Shown here: positions 9,601 through 17,082 of the stretch, one piece after another
How the letters are laid out: each line of letters starts with the position of its first letter
Numbering within the stretch: position 1 is the stretch's first letter
Source of the DNA: JBBDYG01 sp040901765
Lineage (GTDB): Bacteria; Planctomycetota; Planctomycetia; Pirellulales; Lacipirellulaceae
DNA length: 64,000 nt
NCBI GenBank assembly: GCA_040901765.1
Contig: JBBDYG010000019.1
Coordinates: forward strand, 136,264-200,263
Direction: 5' to 3'
Made by a program: the position numbers and the translations under genes
The notes under the pieces: model-generated
Told to the model about the DNA's origin: nothing
What the model saw: the letters and a program-made list of their open reading frames with translations, nothing else
The model's database searches: none

Positions 9601-9970
9601 CGTAAGGATTCTGCGCAAGTTCGATCACACCCAGCAGTTGGTCGCCGATCCGCGGCATCTTGTGGCTCAACAGCCGGGCGAGTTGCTCGGGCCGGCGGTA
9701 GCGCCACAGCCAGCGATGCGCGAACAGTGGAATGACCAGCACGCCCGCTACGGCGGCGAGCGCGGCAACGGCTCGGACGGCGGCTGGCGTGTCCCACAGA
9801 CGATCGAGGGCAAAGACGCACAGAAAGGCGGCGAGAACCGCCAAGCCGGCAATGCCAACCGCTTCCAGCAGCTTGATGCCCCACACCCGACGGCGATAAC
9901 CATCAAGTTGCGACTGTAGCGTTCTCGGAATCTGCAACAACCGCTGCCATGTGGTTTGGTTCATCGTCAT
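6632..9970 (-). CDS. Giant DUF4175-like membrane protein
   Basis: This 1112-residue protein starts with a short cytoplasmic helix and two or three membrane spans (around residues 35-53, 65-85 and 155-175). A long periplasmic part follows, with an Ig-like segment and then extended coiled-coil regions rich in Glu, Gln and Arg. A low-complexity Pro/Ser linker lies near residues 635-715 and a Gly-rich stretch near residue 1060. The topology and placement resemble the DUF4175 family. In planctomycetes such a protein regularly follows MoxR, DUF58 and VWA genes, which points to a membrane complex assembled or remodelled by the MoxR ATPase (inference). Its start is MTMNQTTWQ; a second in-frame ATG follows two codons later. 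Confidence 0.75.
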   Translation of the reverse strand: MTMNQTTWQRLLQIPRTLQSQLDGYRRRVWGIKLLEAVGIAGLAVLAAFLCVFALDRLWDTPAAVRAVAALAAVAGVLVIPLFAHRWLWRYRRPEQLARLLSHKMPRIGDQLLGVIELAQNPYEQARSPVLCQAAIEQVAHDAQRYDFTTATPRSRHRMYLIAAGALIAVVALLAGMWPDATRNAWARFSMPLSDTPRYTFVALQPLPAELVVAHGEPFTVAAKLRENSLWQPAEGRGQLAEQTPLVAPLSKGGYQFALPPQIVAGLLNLRIGDATHDMRVDPKVRPELTSVDAEVKLPDYLGRPAVLEKDVRGGAISLVKGSDVAFESTANRALTSARAGEAKCNVTGARFRTDPLLVEASREVELHWTDTFGLACKQPFILAIAAVDDESPQVSCEDLPRNRVVLDTEQLLFRVHARDDFGVREVGIEWKGLPSEMVETPAQGRRMLAAGGHDKESLELQGTFTASSFDIEPQPIELRLFVNDYYPNREPVYTAPYLLYVLNAEQHAIWITEQLAKWHRQSLEVRDRELRLYETNKQLRSLPSAELDQPENRRRVENQAAAERVNGRRLSNLTLEGQELLRQASRNPEIGVGHLDRWAEMLQILDDIAANRMPSVADLLKDASQSPVASSTPGSKTIAAGQSRASASPAGAKNPESPNPAKPVPPVPQVVDVESSQQPASKEGQAASPPKPPSSPSLRLPSTTLIGQSKGSDEQKPAEQSVDQAVVEQQDLLAEFEKVANEINTILGNMEGSTLVKRLKAASRQQSRIAGRIGDRIDASFGSVIRTKTQEVNRHTGQVEEKYQVQSALPADIATIYEELSGQEQEGIYDVSLIMDDMHAYFERRRLVQFKTVLDDMRKQDVLGGMRQLADDIPVEQGLSISQAEYWSDVMDRWAEDLVDPACNGSCPGSRSKGSLPPSIVLEVLQILEAEVNLREETRVAEQAKSALENEDYLAEGNRLSDVQFQLGERVLAVVERILELPDAESEFARELVLLNTVFSVMQDASDILSSPDTGSAAIAAETEAIELLLQSRRINPKGGGGGGANPGGGGTGNTNDSALALLGAGLNEKEVRQNQGTQQATGETGSTLPEEFRAGLDQYFSRLESEPTTR

Positions 9971-9992
9971 GCACCTCGCTAGAAGCGTGGAG

Positions 9993-10068
9993 GCTGTCGG
10001 CTGTCGGCTATCGGCCAGAAAACACAGTCAGCTTCTGGCCGAGAGCCGAAAGCCGATAGCCGACGGCC
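9993..10068. repeat. Inverted repeat of the GGCTATCGGC family
   Basis: The left arm 9993-10020 is the reverse complement of most of the right arm 10033-10068; each arm is itself a string of GTCGGCT-like units. It fills the ~100-base gap between the second VWA gene and the DUF4175-like gene. A related, shorter copy is nested in the repeat at 21671-21776. Confidence 0.65.
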
Positions 10069-10076
10069 AGCCAATA

Positions 10077-12275
10077 TCATATCAAACCGGCCACCTTGCG
10101 GGCGACCCAAAAACATCCAAGCAGAACCACCATCGTCGCCATCGCCAGCGGATGGCACCAAAGCTGCAGTCGCCGCACGGCTGGCGGCGGATCGGGCAAC
10201 TGGGTGAAATAGGCGACCAAGTCATTTAGGTTTTCGGCGCTCACTACCTTACCTTGCGTAACACGGGCGATTTCCTCGAGCACCTCGGGCCGCGCGGGCC
10301 GGCCGACCGGCTCCACCGCCGCCCCCTGCACAAAGAATGACGACTCGAGCGTCGCCCCCGTCTGCCGGCAGGAGAGGGTAATCTGGTGCTTGCCAGGTTC
10401 CTTGGTGTTGAACCGGCCCGCGAACGCGCCCCATTCTTCGCCGGCGGAGGTGAACGTGATCGCCTCGGTCTTGCCCGACGGCGCGGCGATCCGTGCCACC
10501 ACGTCCCCCTTGCTCAGTGGCTCGCCACTCTTCTCCATCACGTTCGCCTTGAAGGTAATCGCCTTCCGCACGAGCGGTTGGTCGGGCGAATAATACAGCC
10601 GCATCGTTTCGCCCTTCGACATGTTCCGTTGGTAAGCCATCCAGCGGACGACCTGTCCCCAAAAACGATAGTGATATTTGTCCTCAACCCCTTTTCGCCA
10701 CCGCCAAGCGCCGTCGGTTCCCATGAACAGCACCTTGCCGGCGCCGAAGGTTTGCGTGACGAGCAGCGGCAAGCGGCCAAAGTCGTTGGCCACGTCGCTG
10801 TGAACGCAGAGCACGTCGGTGCCAGCTTTGGCCCGCGACACCGGCGCGTACCATTGAAACCCCGGCAGTCCGTCCCAGACATCGACGTTTTCTTCCTCTG
10901 TGTCAGCGAGCTTGGTAAGCAAGCTGCGCCGGCCCAACTCCGTCAACTCGAAGCGATTGGGCGAGGGGGAACCCCAGCCGCCCGGTTGCGTCTCATCGAG
11001 CAGCACGGGGTAAAGGTCCGCCAGCGGTGTTTCGAGCAGGCTCAACTGCCGCCCTTGCCAGCCAGGCATGAAGACCAAGCCGCTGGCCTGATACTCGACC
11101 AACCCCTTGAGGAGCCGGCATTGTTCGGTGGTGAGTTGATCGTCGCCCAGGCCAATGTCGCCCAGAAACACGACGTCGTATTCGGTGAGTTCTTCGATGT
11201 TGGCGGGAAACGACTTGATATAATCGGTGCTGCCGCCCCCGGGCTTCTGCAAGCCGGGGTGAAACAGCAGGCACGAGACATCGACTCCCGGATCGCGCGA
11301 CAGCGCGTTGCGAAGGTAGCGGTACTCCCAGCGTGGATACGACTCGACCACCAGCACCCGCAGTTTCTCCTCGCGAATGGAGATTGGCACCGTCAGCCGG
11401 TTGTTGCCGCGGATCGTTTCATCGCCGTGAACCGGCACGTCGAGCGTGACCGTGAAGTCGCCCATCTCGGCTGGCTTCCATAGCAGGGCGTCCGTGGTGC
11501 GGCCCTGTGGAGCGATTCGCACTTCTTTGTTTACCGTGTCGCCACCCGACGACGAGAGCGTAACCGTCGCGATCGATTCGCGCGGCAGCGAGCTTTCAAT
11601 CGTGAACGGAATGCGGACTTGCTTTCCGGCAATCGCGAACGTGGGCGCGTCGAGGCTCACAAGTTCCACGTCGGGCAAACGGTCCGGACTGCCGGCGGGC
11701 ACGGCCATCACCGGAACGCCGCGTAACCGCAGCGCGACCGCGGCCTCCACCGGCGGTGGACCATCGTTCCAATCGCCATCGGAAACCAGCACCAGGCCCG
11801 CGAGGCTCTCAAACTTTTCGGGGGCGGTGGCGAGCGGATCGTGCAGGTTCGTTCCACTGCCCGTTTGCGGCGCCGCAAACGACTCGACCACCACGTTGAA
11901 CCTCTCCGAAAGGGGCGCCCAGGCGACGCTCTGCGTGAGAGGCGCTACCGCGTCGCGGCGGGAACGAGGTTCGAGACTCGGCTGGCCGGGGTCGAGCACG
12001 TCGGCGGTGTCCATGCTCGCTGAGGCGTCCCACAGCACGGCGATCGAGGGTTTTTCCGTGGGGCGGTAGCTTTCGATCCACTCGGGTTGATTGAGCAACA
12101 ACCCGCCGAACGCGACGATGGCCAGTCGCGATAGCTCAAGATACGCCGTAGAGGTTCGATACCCGCTTCGTCGCCACGCGACCCAACTAAACGCCGCGGT
12201 CACGCAGAGCGCCAGCAAGGCAAGCGCGGCGGTCCACGGCGTCCACATCAATGTTAGCGATTGGGACGAGCTCAT
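10077..12275 (-). CDS. VWA / glutamine-amidotransferase-like membrane protein
   Basis: I start this 732-residue protein at the ATG at 12275, which overlaps the stop of the preceding gene in an ATGA, a strong sign of translational coupling. A further in-frame extension upstream would run antisense-like through the neighbour and is not credible. Two membrane spans lie at the N terminus and one at the C terminus. A von Willebrand A-like region starts with the metal-site motif DASAS. A domain of the class I glutamine amidotransferase fold follows (segments LRVLVVESYPRWEYRYL, DVVFLGDIG and LVFMPGWQG), of the kind found in many VWA-linked membrane proteins and probably non-enzymatic. It belongs to the MoxR/VWA operon. 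Confidence 0.8.
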   Translation of the reverse strand: MSSSQSLTLMWTPWTAALALLALCVTAAFSWVAWRRSGYRTSTAYLELSRLAIVAFGGLLLNQPEWIESYRPTEKPSIAVLWDASASMDTADVLDPGQPSLEPRSRRDAVAPLTQSVAWAPLSERFNVVVESFAAPQTGSGTNLHDPLATAPEKFESLAGLVLVSDGDWNDGPPPVEAAVALRLRGVPVMAVPAGSPDRLPDVELVSLDAPTFAIAGKQVRIPFTIESSLPRESIATVTLSSSGGDTVNKEVRIAPQGRTTDALLWKPAEMGDFTVTLDVPVHGDETIRGNNRLTVPISIREEKLRVLVVESYPRWEYRYLRNALSRDPGVDVSCLLFHPGLQKPGGGSTDYIKSFPANIEELTEYDVVFLGDIGLGDDQLTTEQCRLLKGLVEYQASGLVFMPGWQGRQLSLLETPLADLYPVLLDETQPGGWGSPSPNRFELTELGRRSLLTKLADTEEENVDVWDGLPGFQWYAPVSRAKAGTDVLCVHSDVANDFGRLPLLVTQTFGAGKVLFMGTDGAWRWRKGVEDKYHYRFWGQVVRWMAYQRNMSKGETMRLYYSPDQPLVRKAITFKANVMEKSGEPLSKGDVVARIAAPSGKTEAITFTSAGEEWGAFAGRFNTKEPGKHQITLSCRQTGATLESSFFVQGAAVEPVGRPARPEVLEEIARVTQGKVVSAENLNDLVAYFTQLPDPPPAVRRLQLWCHPLAMATMVVLLGCFWVARKVAGLI

Positions 12276-14254
12276 GCTGGCTCTCCCGTTTCCAGCCGGC
12301 GCTTCGGCAGGCAGAGCGCCGCTTCCAAGACCATCGCCGTCAGCATACCGGCCAGGCTTAGCCGCCAAATCTCCTGCGCGAGCGACCGCACGCTGCCGGC
12401 TTGATCGTCGACCCGATGGAAATCGAGACCGCGAAACAATTCTTTCAGCCGCGAATCGCTCAGCACCCCAGCCCGCTCTTCGGCCGGGTCGCGATTGAGC
12501 GCAATCGTCCGCTCGCCGACAGCGTAGACGCCGGCCTGATACGAGAATTCGTTGGACAACAAAATCTCTGGACCGGCGACTTGCGTCCATTCCGCTCGCT
12601 CACCAACGTCGGCGTGCCCGGCAACGAGCTGGCTCGTGTTTACAAGTTCCGCGGTCCCGGCCATGAGCGCCCGCTGCACAGCAACGTAGAGCGCCACGCC
12701 ATTGGTGGCTAGCGACGAATCGCGCGGCGAGCAAGTCGTAGCGCAGAAGTAGATTCCGCCGCGGGGCGTCGGCGCGCGCGCCAACAGCGGATCGCCTCCG
12801 GCAAGCGTGGCTAGCGCGGTAAATTCGCCAGCGAGCTGACAGTGCCTTTGAATGAGCAGCTCGCCGACCGGCAGCGCGGCGCCACTCTGTGCGCGAGCCC
12901 ACAGGTCTTGATCGCCGCGCCACGATTGTACTCGTAGCGGTTCGGGGGAATCGACCCACGATTCCCAACTTAAGCCGGCGAATTTCGCGGCGCTTGGAGC
13001 AGCCGGCGGAAAGAACATCACGCGCCCGCCGCGTTCGATGTAGGCTTCCACTTCGGTCGCCGCCTCGGCCTCCGGCAACGGCGAGTGCCAGAGGAGAAGC
13101 GCCACGTCGCTCCAATCGATTGTGGAGAGCTGCGACGGCTGAATCACCTCGACGACCGATTGCGCCGCTGGGTCGGGAGAAATCTCCGCGGCCAACGTCA
13201 GCGGCCGCACCTCCTGCTCTTGATCGGCGACAATGATCGTCCGCCGCGGCGGGGGTTCGTCGAACACGAAATAGAACTCGTCATCGGCGGAATTGCGGTC
13301 CGCAGGAATCGACACCCGGCCCCAACCGCGCACGCGATCGCTTTCCAGCGGGATCGGATGGTCTTTGATCTCGATTTCCTTTGTCGCGAGATCGACCGGG
13401 ATCTCCGACCGCGCGCCGTCGATCTCAAAACTCACCGGCAGCCGACGCTTTGCGCCGTCGCCACCGGTTCGCGACAGCCGCAACGAGACCAGAAGCACCC
13501 CACTGTCGCCGACCTTCTGCCGACGAACGTTGGTGACTTCGATCGCTACGTTCTCGGGATCAAGCTCGGGATATGCCAATAAGTGGAATCGCACGCCTTG
13601 CTTAAATTCGAGAAAGCTGTCACGAAGGCTCTTCCACCGCCCGCTCTCGGCGTCCCAGTCATTGGCGCGGAGGTCGGAGCAAATCCAAATGTCCGTCTGA
13701 CCCGTGCGGTTCGACTTGATGTAGTCGTGTGCGGCTTGAAGGAGCGCCGGCAGATCGGCCGACGCGCTCGTGGCCGTTGCCGCCGGTGACTGGGCAAGCA
13801 TTTCCGGCGACGACAACTCCTGTGGCTCGCGCGCGGCGCTGTCGATCACCACCAGCCGCGAAGAGCCTAGCGTTGCGAGGGCCTGCGAGAGTTGGCTTAC
13901 CGCCGTTTCGATTTTTGATGACACGGTTCCCGTGCCTTGCTGCATCATGCTAGGCGAGCGGTCGATCAGCACGAGCGTGGTATCGGCGCGGCCGCCGCCC
14001 ATCAGCCCGACCCAACCGCTCGCTAGCGGCCGGCTCACCGCAATCACCAATGCAGTAATTGCCAGCACGCGAAACAGCAGGATCAACCATTGGCGAATCC
14101 GGGCATAGCCGCGCGACATGCGGGTCGCCTCGAACAGGAACCGCATCGCCCCCCAGTCGATGGTCTGAAACCTCCGCTGATTGATCAGGTGGATAATAAT
14201 CGGCAGCGCCGCGAGCGGCAGGGCGGCAAGCAGCAACGGTTGGAGGAAGCTCAT
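12272..14254 (-). CDS. BatA-type membrane protein with VWA domain
   Basis: This 660-residue protein opens with the aerotolerance-regulator (BatA) N-terminal domain: a first membrane span followed by the hallmark PIIIHLINQRRFQ and then a second span. A VWA domain follows, with the metal-site motif DRSPS just after TTLVLI. The rest is a periplasmic region with a possible amidotransferase-like fold and a final membrane span near the C terminus (LSLAGMLTAMVLEAALCL). It overlaps the DUF58 gene upstream and the next VWA gene by 4 bases each (ATGA). Proteins of this kind act with MoxR ATPases in envelope stress or enzyme maturation; the substrate here is unknown. Confidence 0.85.
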   Translation of the reverse strand: MSFLQPLLLAALPLAALPIIIHLINQRRFQTIDWGAMRFLFEATRMSRGYARIRQWLILLFRVLAITALVIAVSRPLASGWVGLMGGGRADTTLVLIDRSPSMMQQGTGTVSSKIETAVSQLSQALATLGSSRLVVIDSAAREPQELSSPEMLAQSPAATATSASADLPALLQAAHDYIKSNRTGQTDIWICSDLRANDWDAESGRWKSLRDSFLEFKQGVRFHLLAYPELDPENVAIEVTNVRRQKVGDSGVLLVSLRLSRTGGDGAKRRLPVSFEIDGARSEIPVDLATKEIEIKDHPIPLESDRVRGWGRVSIPADRNSADDEFYFVFDEPPPRRTIIVADQEQEVRPLTLAAEISPDPAAQSVVEVIQPSQLSTIDWSDVALLLWHSPLPEAEAATEVEAYIERGGRVMFFPPAAPSAAKFAGLSWESWVDSPEPLRVQSWRGDQDLWARAQSGAALPVGELLIQRHCQLAGEFTALATLAGGDPLLARAPTPRGGIYFCATTCSPRDSSLATNGVALYVAVQRALMAGTAELVNTSQLVAGHADVGERAEWTQVAGPEILLSNEFSYQAGVYAVGERTIALNRDPAEERAGVLSDSRLKELFRGLDFHRVDDQAGSVRSLAQEIWRLSLAGMLTAMVLEAALCLPKRRLETGEPA

Positions 14255-15162
14255 CGCACTCCTCCGACCCGCGTCCGGCCGACGAGAAACCGCATCAGCA
14301 CCGGCTCGTAATCTTCGTCGAGATGTACGCGATGATAATCGACGGCGGTTTCAACGACCGCTTTCCGCAGAGTTTCCAAATAGCGATGCAATGCCCGGTG
14401 GTAGCGATCGGCGATGTCATTCGGCTCGGCGAAGATCGCCGGTCCCCCTTCCAGGTCGATAAACCGCATCGGGCGCTGAAACGTAAAACCCAGCTCCAGC
14501 GGATCAAGCAAATGAAACGCGGCCACGTCGTGCTTGCGAAACCGCAAATGCTCGAAGCACTCGCGCACTTGGGCGGGATCGGCGAAGAAATCGGAGATCA
14601 CGACGATCAGCGCCCGTTGGCGGATGGTTTCGGCAAGCTGGTGCAGCAACGGCACGAGTTGCGTTTCGCCCTCGGGCTTGGCGCGTTCGAGCAGGTCGAA
14701 CAGCACGGAAAGATGAGCCGGATTGCGGCGCGGCGGAATGTCGGTGACCATCCGCTCGGCAACGCACGCCAGCCCAACCGCGTCGCCCTGCTGGGCGGCA
14801 AGGTAACTGATCGCTCCAGCGATCCGCTTGGCGTAAGCGATCTTCGTAACGCCGCCCGAGCCAAAGCCCATCGAGCCACTCGTGTCGAGTACGACGCAGC
14901 AACGGAGATTTGTGTCGGCCTGAAACTCCTTGACGTAGAAGCGGTCGGTCCGGCCATGCGCGCGCCAATCGAGCCGCCGCAGGTCATCGCCGGGGACGTA
15001 CTTGCGGTACTCGGCGAACTCGACGCTCGCCCCACGATGGGGACTGGTATGCCGGCCCGAAACGCTCCCCTGCATCGGTCGCCGAGCGCACAGCGGCACC
15101 GCCGCCAAGCGCGACAGCACTTGCGGATCGATGAAACTCCGCGATCGCCGTTCGGAAAGCAT
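14251..15162 (-). CDS. DUF58 domain protein
   Basis: I place the start at the ATG at 15162 (MLSERRSRSFIDP), because homologs begin close to this point and the upstream codons run into the repeat of the inserted cassette. The 303-residue product shows the DUF58 signature: GSVSGRHTSPHRGASVEF, then YVPGDDLRRLDWRA and a VWA-like DTSGSM. The domain pairs with MoxR ATPases as a probable adaptor or substrate-binding partner. The stop overlaps the ATG of the BatA-like gene. The normal MoxR-DUF58 adjacency is broken by a ~540-base insertion just upstream. Confidence 0.88.
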   Translation of the reverse strand: MLSERRSRSFIDPQVLSRLAAVPLCARRPMQGSVSGRHTSPHRGASVEFAEYRKYVPGDDLRRLDWRAHGRTDRFYVKEFQADTNLRCCVVLDTSGSMGFGSGGVTKIAYAKRIAGAISYLAAQQGDAVGLACVAERMVTDIPPRRNPAHLSVLFDLLERAKPEGETQLVPLLHQLAETIRQRALIVVISDFFADPAQVRECFEHLRFRKHDVAAFHLLDPLELGFTFQRPMRFIDLEGGPAIFAEPNDIADRYHRALHRYLETLRKAVVETAVDYHRVHLDEDYEPVLMRFLVGRTRVGGVR

Positions 15163-15190
15163 GGCAGAGAGGAAGAAGAAGAAGTTGCAA

Positions 15191-15223
15191 CCGCTAATGG
15201 ACGCTAATGGAACGCTAATGGGG
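15191..15223. repeat. Left arm of TTAGCG-type inverted repeat (GxxExxY cassette)
   Basis: This arm has three consecutive units of CGCTAATGG with small variations. Its reverse complement occurs at 15704-15733, so the pair brackets the GxxExxY gene in inverted orientation. The stop codon of that gene lies inside this arm. Confidence 0.75.
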
Positions 15224-15700
15224 AAATACGTTGCTTGAAGCGACGCTCGACACGCCTGCCGTTCGGTCTTGCAGAAACTCGGAAATAATGATGCGTTTCC
15301 ATTCGACTTTTGCGATAGGTGCAAAGTTGATCAAGTACCCAACGGGGTGTCGTGTTAGTCGCATGTAGTTCATCAACTGAGCTTCATGCTCAGAGACAAG
15401 TCCGCTCATCGACTTCAACTCGACAACGATATTTTGATGGACGATCAGATCAGGAACGTACCGTTTAATTAGCCGTCGACCTTTGTAAAACGTAGTAAGA
15501 GGAAATTTGGCCACGAACGGTATTCCACGCTCTGCTAATTCGATCTCCAAGCACTCTTGATAGATTTCCTCAAGCAACCCTCCACCAAGTTCTTTATGAA
15601 CTTCGAACACCGCGCCCATCAAAGCATACCCTTCCTCAGCAAACGGCTTTTCGGTGTCGTTCGATGCGGCGTAACTCGCCAAAGTACACCCCCTTTTCAT
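15215..15700 (-). CDS. GxxExxY protein (PD-(D/E)XK nuclease fold)
   Basis: This 161-residue protein has the family signature: AVFEVHKELGGGLLEEIYQ (the GxxExxY element), then YVPDLIVHQNIVVELKSM, which provides the Asp and the E-x-K of a PD-(D/E)XK nuclease core, and LMNYMRLTRHPVGYLINFA. GxxExxY proteins are about 125 residues, often multi-copy in a genome and of unproven function; nuclease activity is inferred from the fold. The gene breaks the MoxR-DUF58 pair and is bracketed by inverted TTAGCG-type arrays, with its own stop codon inside one arm. It therefore looks like the cargo of a mobile cassette, not an operon member. Confidence 0.85.
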   Translation of the reverse strand: MKRGCTLASYAASNDTEKPFAEEGYALMGAVFEVHKELGGGLLEEIYQECLEIELAERGIPFVAKFPLTTFYKGRRLIKRYVPDLIVHQNIVVELKSMSGLVSEHEAQLMNYMRLTRHPVGYLINFAPIAKVEWKRIIISEFLQDRTAGVSSVASSNVFPH

Positions 15701-15703
15701 TCT

Positions 15704-15733
15704 ATTAGCGTCAATTAGCGTCCATTAGCGGTT
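15704..15733. repeat. Right arm of TTAGCG-type inverted repeat (GxxExxY cassette)
   Basis: This arm has three units of ATTAGCGTC in the opposite orientation to 15191-15223. It ends about 10 bases before the stop codon of the MoxR gene. The same repeat pair, without a gene inside, is found at 21671-21776 and 57036-57162. Confidence 0.75.
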
Positions 15734-15742
15734 CTCTAGTAT

Positions 15743-16771
15743 TCACGCCTCATCATCGGTTTCCTCAATGAGCCTTCGGACAATATCCTTCGCGCTGATT
15801 CCTTCCGCCTGGGCGGCGAAGGTGGTGATCAATCGATGCGTCAGCACCGGCGCGGCCATTTCCTGAATGTCTTCAAGACGTGCCATGTAGCTGCCCAACA
15901 GCGCAGCGCGGGCGCGGGCGCCGAGGATCAGGCTTTGCACGGCGCGAGGGCCGGCGCCCCAACTCACCAACGGCTTGAGCCAATCGGGCGTCGTCTCGCC
16001 GTGGGGGCGGGTCTTCCGCACGAGCCGAGCAGCATACGTATAGATATGGTCGGGCACCGGCACGCGCCGCACCAGATTCTGATGCGCGATAATCTCTTCC
16101 GCGTGCAGCAAGTGTTCCAACTCAGGAAAATCATCGCCCGTGGTCGTCCGCGCGATGGTGATTTCTTCCGCTTCGGAAGGATAATCCAGTTCGATCAAAA
16201 ACATGAACCGATCGAGCTGCGCCTCGGGCAGAGGATAGGTGCCTTCTTGCTCGACGGGGTTCTGCGTGGCGAGCACCACGAACGGCGGTTCGAGTGTGAA
16301 CGTCTTGCCAATCGCCGTGACGCGGCGCTCTTGCATCGCTTCGAGCATCGCGGCCTGCGTCTTCGGCGGGGCACGGTTGATTTCGTCGGCTAAGATAATG
16401 TTCGCAAAGACCGGACCGTGCATGAACTGAAATTCGCGCCGCCCCCCTGCCCCGTCTTGCAGGATATCGGTGCCAGTGATGTCCATCGGCATTAGGTCGG
16501 GCGTAAACTGAATTCGGCTGAACTTGAGCGACATCGTCTCGGCGAGTTTGCTCACGAGCAGCGTTTTCGCCAGCCCGGGCACGCCCATGAGTAGCGCATG
16601 GCCGCGGGCGAACAAGCAGATCGCAAGCTGCTCGATGACTCCCTCCTGCCCCACAATCACCCGGCCAAGTTCCTGCCGCAGCCGGTGGTAAACGTCTCGC
16701 AAATCGTTAATTGCTTGCACGTCGTTATCGCTGAGATGCATGTTGGTCTGCGGCGCAAGGACTTGGGACAT
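15743..16771 (-). CDS. MoxR family AAA+ ATPase
   Basis: This 342-residue protein has the MoxR arrangement: Walker A GVPGLAKT, the segment RIQFTPDLMPMDITGTDI, Walker B ILADEINRAPPKTQAAMLEAM and sensor ATQNPVEQEGTYPLPEAQLDRF. It is a cytoplasmic chaperone-like ATPase expected to act with the DUF58 and VWA proteins encoded downstream on the same strand. It is the first gene of the long operon; the promoter should lie in the ~310-base gap shared with the divergent Rieske gene. No key motif is missing. Confidence 0.93.
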   Translation of the reverse strand: MSQVLAPQTNMHLSDNDVQAINDLRDVYHRLRQELGRVIVGQEGVIEQLAICLFARGHALLMGVPGLAKTLLVSKLAETMSLKFSRIQFTPDLMPMDITGTDILQDGAGGRREFQFMHGPVFANIILADEINRAPPKTQAAMLEAMQERRVTAIGKTFTLEPPFVVLATQNPVEQEGTYPLPEAQLDRFMFLIELDYPSEAEEITIARTTTGDDFPELEHLLHAEEIIAHQNLVRRVPVPDHIYTYAARLVRKTRPHGETTPDWLKPLVSWGAGPRAVQSLILGARARAALLGSYMARLEDIQEMAAPVLTHRLITTFAAQAEGISAKDIVRRLIEETDDEA

Positions 16772-17082
16772 AGAGGGATACTCGATGGGGGTGTGTAGAG
16801 GTTGACGATCGGCATGGCGAGAATGGGGAGGCTCTGCTGCGTTGCCGATCCATTCGTTCCGGAACCCGCATTATTGCCGGTGGAGCGTAGTTTTGCCAGC
16901 GTTTTTGCCAAGCGAGGCTCGTTGACCCACCCCTGCGCACGCTTAAATGGGCAAAAAAAACGAGTTGCTTCGTCTGATGCCAAATGTTCAATTGCGGCCG
17001 TGTATAGATTAAGCTATATCCGGCGCAGAGGGCGTTACGCTTTCGAGCATTCATCCGGCGCGCGACACCAGGTGTTCTCCAA
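16772..17082. promoter_or_regulatory. Divergent intergenic region (MoxR operon / Rieske gene)
   Basis: This 311-base region lies between two divergent genes, so it should carry promoters for both. On the plus strand a weak sigma-70-like pair is visible: TTGCGG at 16992 and TATATC at 17015 with a 17-base spacer, about 60 bases before the Rieske ATG. No repeat and no convincing small gene are seen. Confidence 0.35.

Noticed and set aside
10386..11483. Open frame of ~365 codons opposite the VWA/amidotransferase-like gene
   Set aside because: It is an antisense shadow in GC-rich DNA; the minus-strand frame has membrane spans, a VWA motif and coupled start.
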